A DNA stretch of 64,000 nt from the NCBI RefSeq assembly GCF_048569485.1, contig NC_134358.1, positions 551,792,309-551,856,308 on the forward strand. Reading direction: 5' to 3'. A model generated the notes under the pieces. That model was not told the origin of the DNA. It did not search any database and saw nothing but the letters and a program-made list of their open reading frames with translations. The position numbers were made by a program, and so were the translations under genes. Numbering within the stretch: position 1 is the first letter of the stretch; each line of letters begins with the position of its first letter. The stretch comes from Anomaloglossus baeobatrachus. Taxonomy: Eukaryota; Chordata; Amphibia; Anura; Aromobatidae. This document shows, one piece after another, positions 12,277 to 23,721 of the stretch.

Positions 12277-14091
12277 ATGGAGCTTCTGGAGATGGCTGCA
12301 GCGGTTCAGGCCTACGAGGGGAGAGCCACGCGACGAGTGCCAGACCGGACGGCGACGACTCAGACCCCGATGATACCACCGATGGGTGAGTCCAGTGTTG
12401 CCCCTGCCAGCGCGAGTGCCCCGACCCCTGCTGCCACGCCCGCGGTCCCTGATGAGATGCCCGGCGCGGCGACGCTGAACCAGGCCGCAGCCATGCCAGG
12501 TGCGGCCCGCCAAGCCCAGGCCGCCGCAGAGATGCCCTGCCCGGCCCGCAAAGATCCGGCTGCCGCCGCGACCCTCATCCACGCCGCAGGTGTGACGCTG
12601 ACTCAGGCCGCAGCCACGCCAGGTGCAGCCCGCCAAGTCCAGGCCGCAGAAGCGCCCAGCCCGGCCCGCCAAGCTCCGATCGCTGCAGCGACGCCCAGCC
12701 CAGCCTGCATAGATCCCATCGCAGCTGCGACGCCAATCCAGGTCGCCGCAGCGATGCCCTGCCCGGCCCGCCAAGAACCGGCCATAGCAGCGACGCCCGC
12801 TAAGACTCCAGCTGCGACCCTGATTGAAACTGCAACGCTGATCCAGGCCGCCGCCATGCAGGGCGCGGCCCGCCAAGACCAGGCCGCCGCCATGTCAGGC
12901 GCGGCCCGCCAAGACCAGGCCGCCGCCATGTCAGGCGCGGCCCGCCAAGACCAGGCCGCCGCCATGTCAGGCGTGGCCCGCCAAGACCAGGCCGCCGCCA
13001 TGCAGGGCGCGGCCCGCCAAGACCAGGCCGCCGCCATGTCAGGCGCGGCCCGCCAAGACCAGGCCGCCGCCATGTCAGGCGCGGCCCGCCAAGACAAGAA
13101 TGTACCACTGTTTACCCCGGCCTGCAAGGCCAGAGCAGACACCGCTCCCCAGTCTAAGGAAGTCCCTGCTAGGAAGTCCCTGATAGGAGAGGACCCCGAA
13201 TACTGGAAGCTGAAGGCTGACCTAGAGGCCCAGTTCCCACAAGAGATGGTGGATCGGTATCTGCTCCCTCCGCACACCCCCAAGGCGACTTCTGCAGCAA
13301 CCACGCCAAAGAGTCCCCAGCCCGGGCCTGCTGATGACCACCCATCCCCGGCGCTGCCACAACAGGAGTGCTCCAAAGAACTAAGGGGGAGAGGAGGCCA
13401 GGAAGCTGAGGAGCTGACCCCGGAGCCATCAGCAGTGGATCCATGCCCAGAGCCAGAGATGCTGCCGTATTCCCGCTGGGATGAAGAGGAAGAGTTGCCT
13501 AGAAACCTCACCTGGGGGCCTGCAGGCAGTGAAGTAACAGCCCAGCAGAATCCAGCCCGTAGGACACGGCGCCGTAGCAGAACCAAGCTTTCCCCTGCAC
13601 CGCAGTCTCCAGAGCAGAAAGACGAAGTCATGGCCAGAGACTTGGAAGAGAAACGGTTCCTGAGAAGGGCCAAATCCCAGGTCAGAGGTCCACTTTGTCG
13701 TGGTGTAGTAGAAGATTTCAGTTTGAAGAGTGGATATGGTTTCATAGTAGCCCCTGGTATAAAAGAAGGCATATTTGTGAATAGAAGGGATGTTAGAGCC
13801 CATTTGCCCAGAGGACATCCGGGAAGGAACTTACAGATGGGAGATACAGTGGAATTCACAATGCATCAGGGAGAAAGAGGATGGTATGCACTTGACGTTA
13901 CGCCATGTACCAGAGATTCCTATAGCAACCCAGTTGTCTCCATACCACAAGAAAAAGAAACAGATACAGAAGAAGAAAGGAAAGATAAAGGACCCACTGA
14001 TGAGACTACCTCCGATGATGAGAGAAATGAAGAAAACAACAGGTGCGGCAGCCCTACAGGCCCAAGCCCTGGTAAGGAGGAATCTGCATAA
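12277..14091 (+). CDS. Gag-like protein with Ala-rich repeats and a C-terminal cold-shock domain
   Basis: A 604-residue frame from the first ATG. Order: short helical start ([15 protein letters not shown]); Ala/Pro-rich region to about 275 with seven 12-residue repeats ([12 protein letters not shown], residues 191-274); a more ordered block near 306-335 ([16 protein letters not shown], then MVDRYLLPP); a Pro- and Glu-rich linker; a basic patch [10 protein letters not shown] (about 428-437); a cold-shock domain (about 474-544); an acidic tail. The domain is clear from [18 protein letters not shown] (RNP1-like), GIFVNRRDV (RNP2-like) and [20 protein letters not shown], closer to YBX-type than to bacterial versions. 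Cold-shock domains bind single-stranded RNA or DNA and act as chaperones. With no zinc knuckle, my inference is that this domain fills the nucleocapsid role. It could instead be a captured host piece with no role in the element's cycle. Confidence 0.8.
   Translation: MELLEMAAAVQAYEGRATRRVPDRTATTQTPMIPPMGESSVAPASASAPTPAATPAVPDEMPGAATLNQAAAMPGAARQAQAAAEMPCPARKDPAAAATLIHAAGVTLTQAAATPGAARQVQAAEAPSPARQAPIAAATPSPACIDPIAAATPIQVAAAMPCPARQEPAIAATPAKTPAATLIETATLIQAAAMQGAARQDQAAAMSGAARQDQAAAMSGAARQDQAAAMSGVARQDQAAAMQGAARQDQAAAMSGAARQDQAAAMSGAARQDKNVPLFTPACKARADTAPQSKEVPARKSLIGEDPEYWKLKADLEAQFPQEMVDRYLLPPHTPKATSAATTPKSPQPGPADDHPSPALPQQECSKELRGRGGQEAEELTPEPSAVDPCPEPEMLPYSRWDEEEELPRNLTWGPAGSEVTAQQNPARRTRRRSRTKLSPAPQSPEQKDEVMARDLEEKRFLRRAKSQVRGPLCRGVVEDFSLKSGYGFIVAPGIKEGIFVNRRDVRAHLPRGHPGRNLQMGDTVEFTMHQGERGWYALDVTPCTRDSYSNPVVSIPQEKETDTEEERKDKGPTDETTSDDERNEENNRCGSPTGPSPGKEESA
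12847..13098 (+). repeat. Seven in-frame 36-bp repeats
   Basis: Seven consecutive 36-bp units coding AAAM(S/Q)G(A/V)ARQDQ, nearly identical to one another. Upstream (about 12480-12790) weaker versions such as [17 protein letters not shown] suggest the whole Ala-rich region grew from one unit. The length keeps the reading frame. Confidence 0.95.
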
Positions 14092-14695
14092 AGTAAAGAA
14101 AGAAGTACAGAAGTTACCAGTTTGACAGTTTTGACCAGTTTGCAACGTTTATAAGTTTAAGAAATGTGCCCACATGAACTAATGTGAGAAACCCATGAAC
14201 CTTAAGGCTATGAACTGGCTATAGCCACAAACTCTCGCAGTGTACATAGTTACCCCAGAGGTACCACCACCAGAGCCAGCCTGTTTAGGGGCTTGGCTCG
14301 CCTGCAACCAGGGAGCACGTCCGTTTATGGGGCCTTGGCTCGCCTGCAACCAGGGAGCATGCCTGTTTATGGGGCCTGGCTCTCCACCACAAAGAGGGTA
14401 CCGGTTAAGCACCAACTGTGAAAGCCGCCTCTACATCCTGCCAGAAGAGGCTGAAGGCGCGGATCCACCAGGCCAGGTATACCCTGAAACCACCAGCCCA
14501 TGAAAGCCGCCTCTACATCCTGCCAGAAGTGGCTGAAGGCGCGGCCAACGTGAGAGGGTTTTGGGTGGGTTAACGGACTTGTGGGTGGAAGGTGGTGATG
14601 TATGGTACCTGGTGGTTTTAAAATGTTTTACCATGTTTTAATGTTTTATGCATTTTAAAATGTTGTCTTGCAGCCCGAGGACGTGCTGGTGATAA
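14092..14695 (+). repeat. 3' non-coding region of the cold-shock element, with two sets of internal repeats
   Basis: Between the long frame and the purine tract lie three units of about 46 bp around GGCTCGCCTGCAACCAGG (about 14284-14390) and two units of about 80 bp around GAAAGCCGCCTCTACATCCT (about 14420 and 14501). No coding sequence is recognised. Repeated segments in this place could be structured RNA used by the element, but that is a guess. Confidence 0.6.
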
Positions 14696-14706
14696 CTAAG
14701 GGGGAA
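14696..14706 (+). promoter_or_regulatory. Polypurine tract
   Basis: CTAAGGGGGAA directly precedes the 3' LTR, the position at which plus-strand synthesis is primed in LTR retroelements. Confidence 0.7.
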
Positions 14707-15935
14707 TGTGGCGCCCCTGACCTGGTCAGGCACCACTGAGTACTGCACCCATGCTGGGGACAGTACAATACAGGTAATCCAGAAGGCTGACCGAGGTGTG
14801 ACTACACAGGCGCATAGTGATCAGGTCTCACACATGTACCTTTGAGAGGACCCCTGGGGATCCCAGGAGGGGGCAAAGCCTTCACCTCCACTTGAGGAGT
14901 GGAGGGGGCGAAGCCTCCATCTCCACTCAAGGGGTGTGGTAGAGAGCCTGGTTGCTAGGTGACGTAGGCAGGCACAAAGGGAAAAGAGAAGGAGGAGTAA
15001 ACAGTCTGAAGCAGAGTGTGGAGGAGTGAGGAGCATGGAAGTGGAGCTCAGACAGGAGCAGGAGTGCAGGTCCCACGAGTGAGCCGGTTTAGTGTGCAGC
15101 TCAGGAAGAGCAGAAGCAGACCCTGGAGCTGTTACAGTCTAACAGCGTCCGCGCAGTGACTACCGACGGGGGAGAACGGTCACCTGGTAGTGCTGCCCGA
15201 ACACCACACACAGCTGGAGAGAGAGCAGTGTAGTGGAAAGTAAGGAGACTGTCAGGGAGTACCAGGCCCAAACGGGCGGCAGATCCCGATGCGGGGATAG
15301 ATCCACCTTTCCTTGCTAAACCTGCCGGTGTGGGGCCCTTAAAGCCCACGCCACAACACCACAAAAGCCGCAGCCACGTAGCCACAGTTAGGGCCCATAG
15401 TTCACAGGAGGCAAGCAGCTGGAGTGATCTGGTCCAGGCGACAAGCAAACGGCAAACAAACGAGGGGAGCAGCTACTTCCCTGGGTGACCCCCATAGGGA
15501 CTAAAAGTCGGGGTTACCACAAACCACAGAAGGGCTAAGGAAGGCGAGTCGGTAGCCACCCTCATCAGTCAGCCTGAAGGATACCTGGTTCCAGCCTGGT
15601 TCATCCCAGCTACGCCCGGGTTACTCACCCTGCCATCAACAGTGAGTAAAACCCCTGAAAGACATTCTGCTTGTGTGGAGTTATTCTGCGCCTTGTGGTT
15701 CTACACACCTACACAGGGCCCTGGGGCTTGCCTCACTCTCAGGAGGCTATTACAACTGACTGCACCCACCATCAGCCCCAGGCATCCCTTAACCTGCAGT
15801 GGCGGTTCCCACTGACCGCAATTCTGAGAGTGGCGTCACGACAATCCTAAAAGAAGATCTCCTACCTGTGACAAGATCCAGCTACGTGGAGTCCCTGAAG
15901 GTAATGCACCGACACAATACTGGTGGGGCTTCACA
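14707..15935 (+). repeat. 3' LTR of the cold-shock element
   Basis: Same length (1,229 bp) and ends as the 5' LTR, with TGGCGTCACGA at 15831-15841. Followed by ACCG, the right-hand target-site duplication. Confidence 0.9.
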
Positions 15936-15939
15936 ACCG

Positions 15940-16498
15940 CAAAAAGTTTTTGCCCCCCTTTGTGTATTTAGGAATATATGGCTATATACTAGATCCAGAA
16001 AGCATACAAGAGTATTCAGTCGCTCTGCCACATTGATGGCGCCGGTACTCGTCTTAGGGGTTAATGCCCAATAATATTAGAAGTTGAAGGTGAATTTAGG
16101 GTGTTCAGAATGACCTTTGGTAGCTTAAATTGTCTCTCCAGAAAAGGAGACAAACTCTAGCACAGCGCCACCTATTGGAAGTAGCGATCCTAAAAGTCAC
16201 AAGTGGATTTTTAACAATCCTTTGCAATATGACTCAGGATATATAAGCCAGATCAGAATCCCAATTAAGGGATGGGGTGTCTGATCTGGCTCATGAGAAA
16301 GCTAAGTGGGGACCACGGGGGAACACTATTCTTCTTAAGGTAGCTTAGGCATTCTTTCTGTGTCTGGTATGATAGCTTAGTTCTGCTGAAGTGAAAGGGG
16401 CCGATTATCCATACAAAAAACAGACTACTGATAGGCGATATTTCTGGAAGAAAGCAGCTATGATTTTGTGATTCTGTACAACCAATATATATATATAT
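15940..16498. other. Unclassified flank of the satellite
   Basis: No gene seen. A block around 16160-16185 (ACAGCGCCACCTATTGGAAG) looks like a dispersed-repeat fragment, and the imperfect pair CAGATCAGA / TCTGATCTG at 16250-16287 could be a decayed hairpin. A short (TA)n then CA run at 16485-16503 leads into the satellite. Confidence 0.4.
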
Positions 16499-19400
16499 AC
16501 ACACAGCGATGTCACAGTACAGGGATAAAACACAGTGATGTCACAGTATAGGGGCAATACACACAGTGATGTCACAGTACAGGGATAAAACACAGTGATG
16601 TCACAGTATAGGGGCAATACACACAGTGATGTCACAGTACAGGGATAATACACACAGTGATGTCATAGTATAGGGATAATACACACAGTGATGTCACAGT
16701 ACAGGGATAATACACACAGTGATGTCACATTACAGGGATAATACACACAGTGATGTCACAGTACAGGGGTCATACACACAGTGATGTCACAGTACAGGAA
16801 TAATACACACAATGACGTCACAGTACAGGAATAATACACACAGTGATGCCACAGTACAGGGAGAATACACACAGTGATGTCACAGTACAGGGATAATACA
16901 CACAGTGATGCCACAGTACAGGGAGAATACACACAGTGATGTCACAGTACAGGGATAATACACACAGTGATGTCACAGTACAGGGAGAATACACACAGTG
17001 ATGTCACAGCACAGGGATAATACACACAGTGATGTCACAGTACAGGGATAATACACACAGTGATGTCACAGTACAGGGAGAATACACACAGTGATGTCAC
17101 AGTACAGGAATAATACACACAGTGATGTCATAATATAGGGATAATACACACAGTGATGTTACAGTATAGGGGCAATACACACAGTGATGTCACAGTACAG
17201 GGATAATACACACAGTGATGTCACAGTACAGGAATAACACAAAGTGATGTCACAGTACAGGAATAATACACACAGCGATGTCACAGTACAGGGGTAAAAC
17301 ACACATTAATGTCACAGTACAGGGATAATACACACAGTGATGTCACAGTACAGGAATATTACACACAATGATGTCACAGTACAGGGATAAAACACACAGT
17401 GATGTCACAGTACAGGGAGAATACACACAGTGATGTCACAGTACAGGGAAAATACACACAGTGATGTCACAGTACAGGGATAATACACACAGTGATGACA
17501 CAGTACAGGGAGAATACACACAGTGATGTCACAGTACAGGGATAATACACACAGTGATGTCACAGTATAGGGATAATACACACAGTGATGATACAGTATA
17601 GGGACAATACACACAGTGATGTCACAGTACAGGGATAATACACACAGTGATGTCACAGTACAGTGATAATACACACAGTGATGACACAGTACAGGGAGAA
17701 TACACCCAGTGATGTCACAGTACAGGGAAAATACACACAGTGATGTCACAGTATAGGGATAATACACACAGTGATGTCACAGTATAGGGACAATACACAC
17801 AGTGATGTCACAGTATAGGGATAATACACACAGTGATGTCACAGTATAGGGACAATACACACAGTGATGTCACAGCACAGGAATAACACACAGTGATGTC
17901 ACAGTACAGGGAAAATACACACAGTGATGTCACAGTACAGTGATAATACACACAGTGATGACACAGTACAGGGAGAATACACCCAGTGATGTCACAGTAC
18001 AGGGAAAATACACACAGTGATGTCACAGTATAGGGATAATACACACAGTGATGTCACAGTATAGGGACAATACACACAGTGATGTCACAGTATAGGGATA
18101 ATACACACAGTGATGTCACAGTATAGGGACAATACACACAGTGATGTCACAGCACAGGAATAACACACAGTGATGTCACAGTACAGGGAAAATACACACA
18201 GTGATGTCACAGTACAGGGATAATACACACAGTGATGACACAGTACAGGGAGAATACACACAGTGATGTCACAGTACAGGGATAATACACACAGTGATGT
18301 CACAGTATAGGGATAATACACACAGTGATGATACAGTATAGGGACAATACACACAGTGATGTCACAGCACAGGAATAACACACAGTGATGTCACAGTACA
18401 GGGAAAATACACACAGTGATGTCACAGTACAGTGATAATACACACAGTGATGACACAGTACAGGGAGAATACACCCAGTGATGTCACAGTACAGGGAAAA
18501 TACACACAGTGATGTCACAGTATAGGGACAATACACACAGTGATGTCACAGTACAGGGACAATACACACAGTGATGTCACAGTACAGGAATAACACACAG
18601 TGATGTCACAGTACAGAGATAATACACACAGTGATGTCCCAGTACAGGGATAAGACACAGTGATGTCACAGTACAGAGTTACTACACACAGTGATGTCAC
18701 AGTACAGGGATAATACACACAGTGATGTCACAGTACAGGGATAATACACACATTGATGTCACAGTACAGAGATAATACACACAGTGATGTCACAGTACAG
18801 GGATAATACACACCGTGATGTCACAGTACAGGGGTAATACACACAGTGATGTCACAGTACAGGGGTAATACGCACAGTGATGTCACAGAACAGGGATAAT
18901 ACACAGTGATGTCACAGTACAGAGATAATACACATAGTGATGTCACAGTACAGGGATATAATACACACAGTCAGGTCACAGTACAGGGATAAGACACAGT
19001 GATGTCACAGTACAGAGTTAATACACACAGTGATGTCACAGTACAGGGATAATACACAGTGATGTCACAGTACAGGGATAATACACACAGTGATGTCACA
19101 GTACAGGGATAATACACACCATGATGTCACAGTACAGGGGTAATACACACAGTGATGTCACAGAACAGGGATAATACACAGTAATGTCACAGTACAGGGA
19201 TAATACACACAGTGATGTCACAGTACAGGGATAATACACACATTGATGTCACAGTACAGGGGTAAAACACACATTAATGTCACAGTACAGGAATAATACA
19301 CACAGTGATGTCACAGTACAGAGATAATACATACAGTGATGTCACAGTACAGGAAGAATACACACAGTGATGTCACAGTACAGGGATAATACACACAGTG

Positions 19401-20417
19401 ATGTCACAGTACAGGGATAATACACACAGTGATGTCACAGTACAGGGGTAATGCACACAGTGATGTCACAGTACAGGGATAATACACACAGTGATGTCAC
19501 AGTAGAGGGGTAATACACACAGTGATGTCACAGTACAGGGACAATACACACAGTGATGTAAGGGATAATACACACAGTGATGTTACAGTATAGGGATAAT
19601 ACACACAGTGATGTCACAGTACAGGGATAATACACACAGTGATGTCACAGTACAGGGATAATACACAGTGATGTCACAGTACAAGGGTAAAACACACAGC
19701 GATGTCACAGTACAGCGGTAATACATACAGTGATGTCACAGTACAGGAATAATACACATAGTGATGTCAGAGTACATGGATAATACACACAGTGATGTCA
19801 CAGTACAGGGATAATAAACACAGTGATGTCACAGTACAGGGATAATACACATATTGATGTCACAGTATAGAGATAATACACACAGTGATGTCACAGTACA
19901 GGATAATACACACCGTGATGTCACAGTACAGGGGTAATACACATATTGATGTCACAGTATAGAGATAATACACACAGTGATGTTACAGTACAGGATAATA
20001 GACACCGTGATGTCACAGTACAGGGGTAATACACACAGTGATGTCACAGTACAGGGATAATACACACACTGATGTCACAGTTCAGGGGTAAAACACACAT
20101 TAATGTCACAGTACAGGGATAATACACATAGTGATGTCACAGTGCAGAAATAACACACAGAGTGATGTCACAGTACAGGGATAATACACACAGTGAATTC
20201 ACAGGACAGGGAGAATACACACAGTGATATCACAATACAGGGATAATACACACAGTGATGTCACAGTATAGGGATAATACACACAGTGATGTCACAGTAT
20301 AGGGATAATACACACAGTGATGTCACAGTACAGGGATAAGACACACAGTGATGTCACAGTACAGGGATAAGACACACAGTGATGTCACAGTACAGGGATA
20401 ATACACACATGGATAAT

Positions 20418-21298
20418 TGTTATGATCCGGAACCATGGAAGACCACCATAAATCATTGGTAAAAGGTGACAAGAGCATTGGCAACTAATCTGGCCGCCAT
20501 CCCCTTACTAACCATCACAACTAGAAGTATCTGAGGGGTGAACTAATGTCCTGTGCACCGCGAACCCAGCCGGAGAACTAGCTATCCTAAAGGAAGGAAA
20601 GATGAATAACTCTCTGCCTCACAAAATAGATAAAGACTAGCAAGTCCCCCACATTCAAAGACTGCAGTGATATAGGAAAACACAATACACAGATAGGTGA
20701 TAGGATTAGCAAAAGGTGAGGCCCCCACTGACTAAAATAGGAAAGGACAGGAAAGGGGCTGATGGTGGCCAGAGAAAAACCCTGCCAAATTCCAAATTCC
20801 TGATAATACAAAAAGGCCCTCAGATCGCACGATCTGCACTCCATCCTATACCAAGCGCTCTTGTCATACCAATGAACAGAAAAGAAGAATCATTACAAAT
20901 TCAAAAAGCCACAAACACATGGGCTTATAGGAGCTATACTCCAAACATAACTGCAGGGAGTTTCCCAGCTAAGCAACTGAGAGGGAAGATCCCTGCATGC
21001 CAATAAACTGAAAACAACCACAGCAAATGACAAACTCAGATAAGAGTAAAAGAACCAAACAACAAATAAAGAGCAAAGAACTTATCTGGGGTAGATGTGG
21101 TGTGGAGCAGAATGAAGCAGGCTGGTGAACAAAGAACAACTGACATCCGGCATAGCCTGCTATCAGACCAGGATTTAAATAAGCAGAGAGTTAGCAATGG
21201 AAACGCCCATTGTTCAACACACCTGGTCTATGTCCAAACCATTCCTGGCCACAAGAGGGAGCCTCCAAGCACCCAAAGCATAACTGACATTCACAACA
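20418..21298 (-). mobile_element. Solo Gypsy LTR in the satellite
   Basis: Bounded by TGTTATGATCCGGAACC and TTCACAACA, with GATAAT on both sides (20412-20417, 21299-21304). About 881 bp, the same family as the LTRs of the two longer copies at 23722 and 29061. Its left part carries the variants of their left LTR and its right part those of their right LTR, as expected if it formed by recombination between two LTRs. Fossil. Confidence 0.85.
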
Positions 21299-23721
21299 GA
21301 TAATACACACAGTGATGTCACAGTACAGGGAGAATAGATACAGTGATGTCACAGTACAGAGGTAATACACACAGTGATGTCACAGTACAGAGGTAATACA
21401 CACAGTGATGTAACAGTACAGGGATAATACACACAGTGATGTCACAGTATAGGGATAATACACACAGTGATGTCACAGTACAGGGATTAGACACAGTGAT
21501 GTCACAGTACAGGGATAATACACACAGTAATGTCACAGTACAGGGATAATACACACAGTGATGTCACAGTACAGGGGTAATAAACACAGTGATGTCACAG
21601 TACATGGATAATAAACACAGTGATGTCACAGTACATGGATATTACACACAGTGATGTCACAGTACAGTGATAATACACACAGTGATGTCACAGTACAGGG
21701 ACAATACACACAGTGATATCACAGTACAGGGAGAATACAAACAGTGATGTCACAGTACAGGGATAATACACACAGTGATGTTACAGTACAGGGATAATAC
21801 ACACAGTGATGTCACAGTACAGGGATAATACACATAGTGATGTCACAGTATAGGAATAATACACACAGTGATGTCACAGTATAGGGATAATACACACAGT
21901 GATGTCACAGTACAGGGATTTAATGCACACAGTGATGTCACAGTACAGGGATAAGACACACAGTGATGTCACCTTGCGGGGATAATACACACAGTGATGT
22001 CACAGTACAGGGATAATACACACAGTGATGTCACAGTACAGGGATAATAGACACAGTGATGTCACAGTACAGGGATAATACACACATTGATGTCACAGTA
22101 CAAAGATAATACACACAGTGATGTCACAGTACAGTGATAATACACACCGTGATGTCATAGTACAGGGATAATACACACAGTGATGTCACAGTACAGGGAT
22201 AATACACACAGTGATGTCACAGCACAGGGATAATACACACAGTGATGTCACAGTACAGGGATAAGACACAGTGATGTCACAGTACAGGGATAATACACAC
22301 AGTGATGTCACAGTACAGGGATAATACACACAGTGATGTCACAGTACAGAGATAATACACACAGTGATGTCACAGTACAGGGATAATACACACATGGATA
22401 ATACACACAGTGATGTCACATTACAGGGATAATACACACATTCATGTCACAGTACAGGGGAAAAACACACATTAATGTCACAATACAGGGATAATACACA
22501 CAATGATGTCACAGTACAGGGATAATACACACAGTGATTTCACAGTACAGGGATAATACACACATGGATAATACACACAGTGATGTCACAGTACAGGGAT
22601 AATACACCCAGTGATTTCACAGTACAGGGATAATACACACATGGATAATACACACAGTGATGTCACAGTACAGGGAGAATACACACAGTGATGTCACAGT
22701 ACAGAGGTAATACACACAGTGATGTCACAATACAGAGGTAATACACACAGTGATGTCACAGTACAGAGATAATACACACAGTGATGTCACAGTGCAGGGA
22801 TAATACACACAGTGATGTCACAGTGCAGGGATAATACACACAGTGATGTCACAGTACAGGGATAAGACACAGTGATGTCACAGTACAGGGATAATACACA
22901 CAGTGATGTCACAGTGCAGGGATAATACACACAGTGTTGTCACAGTACAGGGATAAGACACAGTGATGTCACAGTACAGGGATAATACACACAGTGATGT
23001 CACAGTGCAGGGATAATACACACAGTGATGTCACAGTACAGGGATAAGACACAGTGATGTCACAGTACAGGGATAATACACACAGTGATGTCACAGTACA
23101 GGGATAATACACACAGTGATGTTACAGTACAGGAATATTTCATACATGGATAATACACACAGTGATGTCACAGTACAGGGAGAATACAGACAGTGATGTC
23201 ACAGTACAGAGGTAATAAACACAGTGATGTCACAGTACAGAGGTAATACACACAGTGATGTCACAGTCCAGGGATAATACACACAGTGATGTAACAGTAC
23301 AGGGATAATACACACAGTGATGTCACAGTAAAGGGATAATACACACAGTGATGTCACAGTATAGGAATAATACACACAGTGATGTCACAGTACAGGGATA
23401 ATACACACAGTGATGTCACAGTACAGGGATAATACACACAGTGATGTCACAGTACAGGGATAAGACACAGTGATGTCACAGTACAGGGATAATACACACA
23501 GTGATGTCACAGTATAGGAATAATACACACAGTGATGTCACAGTACAGGGATATTACACACAGTGATGTCACAGTACAGGGATAATACACACAGTGATGT
23601 CACAGTACAGGGATAAGACACAGTGATGTCACAGTACAGGGATAATACACACAGTGATGTCACAGCACAGGGATGATACCCACATTGATGTCACAATACA
23701 GAGATAATACACACATGGATA

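Larger units (their letters stand above)
10573..15935 (+). mobile_element. Young LTR retroelement carrying a cold-shock-domain protein, no pol
   Basis: A 5,363-bp element: 1,229-bp LTRs (10573-11801, 14707-15935), a primer-binding site, a 2.9-kb internal region and a purine tract, flanked by ACCG at 10569-10572 and 15936-15939. By eye the LTRs differ at about four positions (0.3%), so the insertion is recent, perhaps one to a few million years at usual vertebrate rates. No reverse transcriptase, integrase, protease or CCHC knuckle is visible in any frame, so it is non-autonomous and would depend on a relative. The internal region instead codes for a protein with a cold-shock domain. It looks structurally whole for an element of this kind. 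Superfamily is unsettled: 4-bp duplications would fit either Gypsy-like or ERV1-like elements. Confidence 0.85.

Noticed and set aside
11971-13859. Long minus-strand frames of 301 and 418 codons opposite the cold-shock frame
   Set aside because: They are antisense shadows of the GC-rich Ala repeat region, with Trp/Arg/Gly-rich translations and no domain.
16405-18718. Long minus-strand frames reading CVLSLYCDITV repeatedly
   Set aside because: They are translations of the 31-bp satellite, open only because of unit composition.
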